Source of the DNA: Treponema sp. UBA4873
GTDB taxonomy: Bacteria; Spirochaetota; Spirochaetia; Treponematales; Treponemataceae
Assembly (NCBI GenBank): GCA_002399405.1
Contig: DHDP01000001.1
Location: 189,850-253,849 of the forward strand
Reading direction: 5' to 3'
DNA: 64,000 bases
Shown here in pieces: positions 58,178-64,000 of this stretch. The translations under genes and the position numbers were made by a program. Position 1 is the first letter of the stretch. Each line of letters starts with the position of its first letter. The notes below the pieces were generated by a model. That model saw only the letters and a program-made list of their open reading frames with translations. It searched no databases and had not been told where the DNA came from.

Positions 58178-58251
58178 TCATCCTCTTTCCTGATATTGCT
58201 TCTTAGCTTTTCCGTATGTATATTTTATATACAGACAAGTGAGAGGCAATA

Positions 58252-59469
58252 ATGAAAAAGGAAGTTACGCCTGCGCAGACGATGATCAGCGATGTGTGCC
58301 GCGTTAAAAAAGACGAACGCGTCCTCATCATCGCGAATCCTGAAACGAATGTCGTTGCGCAGGATTTGTTTGAAGCTGCACGTGATGCCGGCGCGCAGCC
58401 GGTACTCATGTTTCAGCCGGCGAAAAAATCATTGGACAATGCAGCGCCGGAAATTCTTGCGGCAATTGCAGCGGCGCCGGACGTATGTTTCTCTGTTTCC
58501 GCAGTAAAGCTCGGCAAAGATCCGCACGGCGCCGCGCATCCGTACAAGGATGAACGGAATGTCGAGTACGATCATATTTTCGACTATCTGCTGTACGGGA
58601 AAAAGACTATGCGCGCGGTCTGGACGCCGGGCATTACGCAGTCCATGTATGAACGTACCGTACAGATTGATTATGACGAACTTGCACGCCGCTGCAGAGC
58701 GCTCGAACAGTTGTATGAAAACGCGGTTACTGTCCACGTTACGGCTCCCGGCGGAACTGATGTTGTTGTTCCGGTGAAAGGACGAAAAGCGCTCAACGAC
58801 GACGGTGATTTTTCGAAGCCCGGTACGGGAGGAAATATTCCATCGGGTGAAGTTTTTATAAGTCCCGTCGTGGGAACAGGCAACAGACAGGAACCGTTTG
58901 CTGAAGCCGAAAATCTCTTGGACAGGATTACACGCAGAAACGTGAAAAAAAATGTGCCTCCCGAAAAAAGTACCGGCAGCACGGGCGCTGTTCTTCCTGC
59001 GGGAAGTGCAGGCACGATAGTGTTCGACGGCTCAATGACGTTCGGCGACGGCGACGCCCTGCTCGAGACGCCGATTACCGTGCAGGTTTCCGCAGGTTTT
59101 GTTACGGAAATTACCGGCGGCGACGAAGCCCGGCGGCTCAAAAAAACAATACTTGAAGCAGAAACAAAAGCCGTCGCCATGGAAAAAGAAGGCAGACTGC
59201 CGGACGGCATGGGACTTGTGTACCGCCGCAATGCGCGCAATATCGGCGAACTGGGCATCGGACTGAATCCTGCCGCCGTCATAACGGGCAACATGCTTGA
59301 GGATGAAAAAGCGTTCCGTACATGCCATTTTGCAATCGGCGAGAATTACGACAACGACGCACCGTCACTTATCCATCTTGACGGGGTGGTGCGTGATCCG
59401 ACAATCGTGCTTACCTGTGAAGACGGTTCAACAAAGATGATTCTCCGGAACGGCGAAATTCAATTTTAA
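58252..59469 (+). CDS. Aminopeptidase, M29-like
   Basis: The protein has 405 residues. The pattern of the M29 (thermophilic AmpS/AmpT) family is seen: GNIPSGEVFISPVVG, then NARNIGELGIGLNP and HFAIGENYDNDAPSLIHLDGVVRDPTIVL, which supply Glu, His and Asp metal ligands. The N-terminal half (VKKDERVLIIANPETNVVAQDLFEAARDAGA) is also typical. It would remove N-terminal residues from peptides in the cytoplasm; no signal peptide is present. GAGAGG serves as ribosome site. The neighbouring genes do not suggest a specific pathway. Confidence 0.82.
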   Translation: MKKEVTPAQTMISDVCRVKKDERVLIIANPETNVVAQDLFEAARDAGAQPVLMFQPAKKSLDNAAPEILAAIAAAPDVCFSVSAVKLGKDPHGAAHPYKDERNVEYDHIFDYLLYGKKTMRAVWTPGITQSMYERTVQIDYDELARRCRALEQLYENAVTVHVTAPGGTDVVVPVKGRKALNDDGDFSKPGTGGNIPSGEVFISPVVGTGNRQEPFAEAENLLDRITRRNVKKNVPPEKSTGSTGAVLPAGSAGTIVFDGSMTFGDGDALLETPITVQVSAGFVTEITGGDEARRLKKTILEAETKAVAMEKEGRLPDGMGLVYRRNARNIGELGIGLNPAAVITGNMLEDEKAFRTCHFAIGENYDNDAPSLIHLDGVVRDPTIVLTCEDGSTKMILRNGEIQF

Positions 59470-59571
59470 AAAAACTCCGGAGGTAATTCTCCATATATTT
59501 AATCAGGATTTAATCGGCGGTCTCTGGCAAAGTGCGGGGAATCATGATATATCTATAATACAGAGGTTTAC

Positions 59572-61479
59572 ATGTCGATTTTTGCCGGCTATCTGTCGCT
59601 TTTTATTCCCGTATCGTTCATAAGCGTTTTTTTTCTCAGATTTTTTGCGCTTAAGTTTATATATGACGATATGACGACTCTTTTTGGATCGGCGCTCGTA
59701 TCAGCACTGCTGCTGACTGCGGCGCTTGCGGTTGTTGTGAGCTGCATCGTGTATAAAATTACGCGTCCTTTTGACAAAGTGATAAAACGGGTCAAATCGG
59801 GCGGGCCTGACGCTTCTCCTGAAGAAATTTCAGCGTCGCTCTGGTGTTATAAACGCCTTACGATACTCACCGTTGCGGCCAATCTCATCGGTTTCGTTTT
59901 CGGCCAGATTGCAATGGTTATTCTGGGACTTATCAGGGACGGAACGGAATTCTCATTGTCGCGCGTCCTTCTCGTTGTCGGTCAGGCGTTCGGTTTCGGA
60001 TATATCTCTGCGATTACGACGATTTACGGCATCAACATAAAACTTGCGCCTATGCGCGGTATGCTGAAGGTTCAATCTCTCGACGAGCACAAAAAGCAGC
60101 GCGGCTCTGACGTTACTGCCGTGCTGGCTGTCGTTTTCTTCGGTGTGCTGTATTTTATGGCGATTAACATGCTCACTGTGCCGTACGGTATTTTTTTTGC
60201 GATCGACAAAGGGGCGGTCCCCGGGACGGCGCTCGTTCCGCTGTTTCTGAAGAAAGGCACGCTTGCGGCCGTATTGTCCGCGGCATTCTGCATACTTCCC
60301 GTTCGGTATGTTTTTAAAGGTCTCCGCGGACGAATCAGCGAAACGGCCGGCCTTGTCGACGACATAGCGAAGAAAGGTGATCTGCGGTCCCGGATCAACA
60401 TAACGATGATAGATGATTTCGGCATGCTCACTGCGTCGATCAACAGGCTTATGAATCAGTTTGCTTCGATTGTTTCAGGAATAAAGAGCGATACGTCTGC
60501 TGTCGCAGGTTCCGCGGAAACTATTTCGTCGGCGGTTACGGAAGCTTCCTCCGCAATCGACGATATGACCGCGTCGTTCAACAATATAAACGACATGAGT
60601 TCTGAGCAGGAAAAACTCATATCCCACGCCGACGAAAACATAAAAAATCTTGTGTCCGATGCTGAAACGGTAAAAAAGCATGTTCTTGAGCAGGCGTCGG
60701 CGATTCAGCAGACTTCCGCCTCGATTTCCGAAATGTCGGCGAACATTGCGTCAGTCGCGGAAATGGCGCACAAGGCTGCGGGCGTTTCCGAAGCTCTTTC
60801 CGCCACGAGCGGGCAGGGAAACGAAGCCGTATCGCGCGCGGTGACGAGCATGAACGAGATACAGAAATCTTCCACGCAGGTTCAGGAGATGGTGCATGTG
60901 ATTCAGCAGGTTGCGGCGCAGACTAATCTGCTCGCCATGAATGCCGCCATCGAGGCGGCTCATGCCGGTGAATTCGGGCGCGGTTTTGCGGTCGTTGCCG
61001 ATGAAGTACGCTCTCTGGCTACGTCTTCCGCAAAAAGTACTCATGAAATCCAGCAGTATATAAAGGATATGATCGGCAAGATAGACGCGGGTGCGGAGGC
61101 AATCGGTTCGGCCGGAGCGTCCTTCAGGGATATCTCCGGCAGGGTTACGGAGAACGGCGAGCTTGTGCGTACTATATCGAACGCGATGGAAGAGCAGCGG
61201 ACCGGCGCAGAAGAAACGATGAAATCGACGGGCGAAGTTGTGGGTGCCATTGAGGCAATAAAGGATTTGGCCGAAAAAGAGAGCGTAAACGCGGAAAGTG
61301 TGCGTGATTTTATGCAGAACGTCGTGAAAGCGTCCCGTACGACTGTATCCGCCGTTTCCGACAGTATTTTTGCGGCTGCGAATCTTCAGGATGCCGTTTC
61401 CAAAGTGGACAGTTCGGCTGCGGACAATAAGGAAACTGTCGGACGGATGGAAAAAATCGTCAACGGTTTTATTATCTGA
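59572..61479 (+). CDS. Methyl-accepting chemotaxis protein with multi-helix membrane part
   Basis: The protein has 635 residues. The N-terminal 245 residues hold about six helices and no periplasmic Cache or four-helix sensor. A HAMP-like segment (about 250-300, RISETAGLVDDIAKKGDLRSRI) is followed by the signalling coiled coil. The tip VAAQTNLLAMNAAIEAAHAGEF, then GRGFAVVADEVRSL, contacts CheA/CheW. It probably senses a signal in the membrane (energy state, lipid or ion gradient) and not a periplasmic ligand. No C-terminal pentapeptide is seen. It is separate from the following nifJ gene, which has its own promoter. Confidence 0.92.
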   Translation: MSIFAGYLSLFIPVSFISVFFLRFFALKFIYDDMTTLFGSALVSALLLTAALAVVVSCIVYKITRPFDKVIKRVKSGGPDASPEEISASLWCYKRLTILTVAANLIGFVFGQIAMVILGLIRDGTEFSLSRVLLVVGQAFGFGYISAITTIYGINIKLAPMRGMLKVQSLDEHKKQRGSDVTAVLAVVFFGVLYFMAINMLTVPYGIFFAIDKGAVPGTALVPLFLKKGTLAAVLSAAFCILPVRYVFKGLRGRISETAGLVDDIAKKGDLRSRINITMIDDFGMLTASINRLMNQFASIVSGIKSDTSAVAGSAETISSAVTEASSAIDDMTASFNNINDMSSEQEKLISHADENIKNLVSDAETVKKHVLEQASAIQQTSASISEMSANIASVAEMAHKAAGVSEALSATSGQGNEAVSRAVTSMNEIQKSSTQVQEMVHVIQQVAAQTNLLAMNAAIEAAHAGEFGRGFAVVADEVRSLATSSAKSTHEIQQYIKDMIGKIDAGAEAIGSAGASFRDISGRVTENGELVRTISNAMEEQRTGAEETMKSTGEVVGAIEAIKDLAEKESVNAESVRDFMQNVVKASRTTVSAVSDSIFAAANLQDAVSKVDSSAADNKETVGRMEKIVNGFII

Positions 61480-61492
61480 GGATTTCTGCTAC

Positions 61493-61521
61493 TTGTAAAA
61501 TCGATTTAGACAGTGTAGAAT
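61493..61521 (+). promoter_or_regulatory. Promoter of nifJ
   Basis: TTGTAA (61493-61498), 17 bases and TAGAAT (61516-61521). The leader is about 72 bases and contains a small CAGAA-TT-TTCTG hairpin; AGGAGG (61587-61592) lies eight bases before ATG 61601. Confidence 0.65.
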
Positions 61522-61600
61522 TAAGGCAGAATTTTCTGAAAAAGTAATTCATAGATAATCCGTAGTTAGGACTATTAATTATTCACAGGAGGCATGTTAA

Positions 61601-64000
61601 ATGTCCAGAGAAAAGCAGTCGATGGATGGTAATACGGCCGCGGCCTATGTAGCATATGCGTTTACAGAAGTTGCAGGCATTTATCCTATTACTCCATCAT
61701 CACCAATGGCTGACGTCGTAGACCAGTGGTCTGCAGCAGGTCAGAAAAATATTTTCGGAACAAAAACCGAGGTTATTGAAATGCAGTCGGAAGCGGGTGC
61801 TGCGGGAACCGTCCACGGTTCTCTTGCAGCGGGTGCGCTCACGACGACGTTTACCGCATCACAGGGCCTTCTTCTCATGATTCCGAATATGTACAAGATT
61901 GCTGCCGAGCAGCTCCCTGCCGTATTCCATGTTTCTGCCCGTACAGTTGCAACACAGTCGCTGAATATTTTCGGCGATCACAGCGACGTATATGCCTGCC
62001 GTCAGACAGGTTTTGCAATGCTCTGCGAAACGAATCCGCAGGAAATAATGGATCTTGCACCGGTGGCCCATCTTGCGGCTATTGAAGGTAAAGTTCCGTT
62101 CCTTAACTTTTTCGACGGATTCCGCACGTCGCATGAAATCCAGAAAATTGAGAAGTGGGATTACAGGGATTTCAAGGGAATGATCAACACGAAGGCAGTC
62201 AAAGCTTTCCGCGATCACGCTCTTAACCCGGAACATCCGGCAATGCGCGGTTCTCACGAGAACGGAGACGTTTTCTTCCAGCACCGCGAAGCATGCAACA
62301 CGGTCTACGATGAACTTCCGGCCGTAGTTGAGAAATACATGCAGATGGTCAACGAGAAGCTCGGAACGAAGTACGATCTCTTCAACTACTACGGCCCGAA
62401 GGATGCTGACCGCGTCATCGTCGCGATGGGTTCCGTCTGCGACGTTATTGAGGAAGTCATCGACTACCTCAAGGCGAAGGGAGAGAAGGTCGGTCTTCTC
62501 AAAGTACGTCTGTACCGCCCGTGGTATGCGAAAGCGTTCCTCAAAGCGCTTCCGAAAACAGCGACGAAAGTTGCCGTTCTCGACCGCACGAAGGAACCGG
62601 GCTCGCTCGGAGAGCCGCTCTATCTTGATGTGGCGACAACGCTCCGCGAGGCCGGACGCGACGACGTGATTCTTTCCGGCGGACGCTACGGCCTCGGTTC
62701 AAAGGACACACCGCCTTCAAGCATTTTCGCAGTTTACAAAGAGCTCAAGAAGGCTAAGTCGAAGTCCCGCTTTACAATCGGCATTGTCGACGACGTTACG
62801 AACCTGAGCCTGCCGGAAGTCAAACCGGCTCCGATTACGTCCGCAAAAGGTACGGTCGAGTGCAAATTCTGGGGTATCGGCGGCGACGGTACTGTCGGTG
62901 CGAACAAGGATTCGACGAAAATCATCGGCGATCACACGGACAAATACATTCAGGCATATTTCCAGTATGACTCCAAGAAGACGGGCGGTATAACAATTTC
63001 CCACCTGCGCTTCGGCGACAAACCGATCAGAAGTCCGTATTACATCAATCAGGCTGATTTGGTCGCATGTCACAACCAGTCGTATATCGAGAAAGGATAT
63101 AAGATGGTTCAGGACGTCAAGAAGGGCGGAACGTTCCTTATCAACTGCCAGTGGAACGACGAGGAACTCGACAAACACCTGCCTGCAGCCGCAAAGAAAT
63201 ACATCTACGACAACAAAATAAAAGTTTACACGGTGGACGCAGTCGACATCGCCATGAAAATCGGTCTCGGCAAACGTACGAGCACCGTTCTTCAGTCGGC
63301 ATTCTTCAAGCTTGCGAACGTTCTTCCGATTGATCAGGCAGTTAAATACATGAAGGAAAAGGTTACTGCCAAGTTCGCGAAGAAAGGTCAGGACGTTGTC
63401 GATATGAACTGCAAAGCCATCGACGAAGGCGTCAACGCACTGCACGAAGTGAAGGTTCCCGATTCATGGAAAGAACCGAAGGCTGATCCGGCGAAGACCG
63501 CGCTCAAGGGACTGCCGAAAACCGTCAAAATGGTCAGAAATCTTATGGATCCGATTGCTCTTATGGACGGCGACAGCCTGCCTGTTTCCGCATTCAGCGA
63601 GTATGCCGACGGTCAGTTCGAACTCGGCGCGTCTGCGTACGAGAAACGCGGAACTGCGGTCATGGTTCCGGAATGGGATGCGTCGAAGTGCATCCAGTGC
63701 TGCAACTGCTCGTTCGTCTGCTCTCACGCCACAATCAGACCGTTCCTGCTTTCCGAAGCGGAAGCAACCGCGGCTCCCAAAGACATCAAGCTCGCGCCTG
63801 CGAAGAACCCGAAGATTGCTTCCTACAAATTTACGATAAGCGTTACTCCGCTTGATTGTATGGGCTGCGGCGAGTGTATTACCGTCTGCCCGACGAAGGC
63901 CATTTCCATGGTCGAGCGCGAATCTCAGGAGCATATGCAGCCGGTATTCGATTACCTCGTTGCAAACGTGACCAAAAAACCGGAAACGAGTCAGCTGCCG
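61601..64000 (+). CDS. nifJ: Pyruvate:ferredoxin (flavodoxin) oxidoreductase, 3'-truncated by window end
   Basis: The first 800 residues are present and the frame is open at the window end. It converts pyruvate and CoA to acetyl-CoA and CO2, passing electrons to ferredoxin or flavodoxin, the central step of anaerobic fermentation. The pyruvate domain starts MDGNTAAAYVAYAFTEVAG and PITPSSPMADV, then GSLAAGALTTTFTASQGL. The ferredoxin-like part holds two [4Fe-4S] sites, C697/C700/C703/C707 (CIQCCNCSFVC) and C753/C756/C759/C763 (CMGCGECITVC). The TPP-binding domain would follow beyond 64000. Homodimeric single-chain type. Highly certain. Confidence 0.97.
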   Translation, partial: MSREKQSMDGNTAAAYVAYAFTEVAGIYPITPSSPMADVVDQWSAAGQKNIFGTKTEVIEMQSEAGAAGTVHGSLAAGALTTTFTASQGLLLMIPNMYKIAAEQLPAVFHVSARTVATQSLNIFGDHSDVYACRQTGFAMLCETNPQEIMDLAPVAHLAAIEGKVPFLNFFDGFRTSHEIQKIEKWDYRDFKGMINTKAVKAFRDHALNPEHPAMRGSHENGDVFFQHREACNTVYDELPAVVEKYMQMVNEKLGTKYDLFNYYGPKDADRVIVAMGSVCDVIEEVIDYLKAKGEKVGLLKVRLYRPWYAKAFLKALPKTATKVAVLDRTKEPGSLGEPLYLDVATTLREAGRDDVILSGGRYGLGSKDTPPSSIFAVYKELKKAKSKSRFTIGIVDDVTNLSLPEVKPAPITSAKGTVECKFWGIGGDGTVGANKDSTKIIGDHTDKYIQAYFQYDSKKTGGITISHLRFGDKPIRSPYYINQADLVACHNQSYIEKGYKMVQDVKKGGTFLINCQWNDEELDKHLPAAAKKYIYDNKIKVYTVDAVDIAMKIGLGKRTSTVLQSAFFKLANVLPIDQAVKYMKEKVTAKFAKKGQDVVDMNCKAIDEGVNALHEVKVPDSWKEPKADPAKTALKGLPKTVKMVRNLMDPIALMDGDSLPVSAFSEYADGQFELGASAYEKRGTAVMVPEWDASKCIQCCNCSFVCSHATIRPFLLSEAEATAAPKDIKLAPAKNPKIASYKFTISVTPLDCMGCGECITVCPTKAISMVERESQEHMQPVFDYLVANVTKKPETSQLP

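Overview
The window reads as chromosomal DNA of a spirochaete, most likely a Treponema-type organism of roughly balanced GC content. The basis is the mix of genes: a spirochaete-style phosphofructokinase, a trans-2-enoyl reductase of the FabV/Ter type known from T. denticola, two methyl-accepting chemotaxis proteins, many lipoproteins with loose lipoboxes, a carbohydrate-based fermentative metabolism (pyruvate:ferredoxin oxidoreductase, decarboxylase sodium pump subunits) and no sign of respiration. The species cannot be named from sequence alone. Two tRNA genes (Gly-CCC, Ala-CGC) are present; there is no rRNA and no CRISPR array.

Layout. 0-2.2 kb: a lemA/TPM-domain membrane operon (minus strand). 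2.4-4.4 kb: phosphofructokinase and a DUF4258/YgiT-type zinc-finger toxin-antitoxin pair. 4.4-7.5 kb: a CstA-type peptide/pyruvate transporter, an unknown protein and a stand-alone IMP cyclohydrolase. 7.6-22.4 kb: a starch/maltodextrin locus. 22.4-30.4 kb: an SLC13-like permease, a YidC-domain/alkaline-phosphatase-fold fusion protein and single-chain PurL. 30.5-36.0 kb: a thioredoxin-fold membrane protein, two CNNM/CBS (HlyC/CorC) proteins, an omptin-like outer-membrane protease and a pseudouridine synthase. 36.1-43.8 kb: a tRNA-Gly/flavin-reductase transcript, a chemoreceptor, small redox proteins, hicAB, tRNA-Ala and a HAD/tautomerase/GNAT/DUF1848 group. 43.9-46.6 kb: a small membrane protein, SecF, and the gamma and beta subunits of a sodium-pumping decarboxylase. 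46.7-55.7 kb: two MATE exporters flanking a metallo-hydrolase, then an acyl-CoA synthetase, fabF, fabV and rsmE. 55.8-64 kb: a gap with three large palindromes, a secreted beta-helix protein, an M29-like aminopeptidase, a second chemoreceptor and nifJ, which runs off the end.

The most coherent system is the starch locus. A lipoprotein pullulanase and a lipoprotein amylase would act outside the cell. An outer-membrane barrel with a fused N-terminal starch-binding module and a SusE/SusF-like lipoprotein would capture and admit glucans. MalE/MalF/MalG would import maltodextrins, and a cytoplasmic neopullulanase would finish the job. No TonB-dependent SusC/SusD pair and no MalK ATPase are present, so this looks like a spirochaete counterpart of a Sus system built around a porin. 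A decayed second pullulanase lies inside the locus. Other items worth attention are the YidC-phosphatase fusion, the omptin, the thioredoxin-like protein without its cysteines, several promoters that place the start codon at or near the 5' end of the message, and the palindrome cluster near 56 kb.
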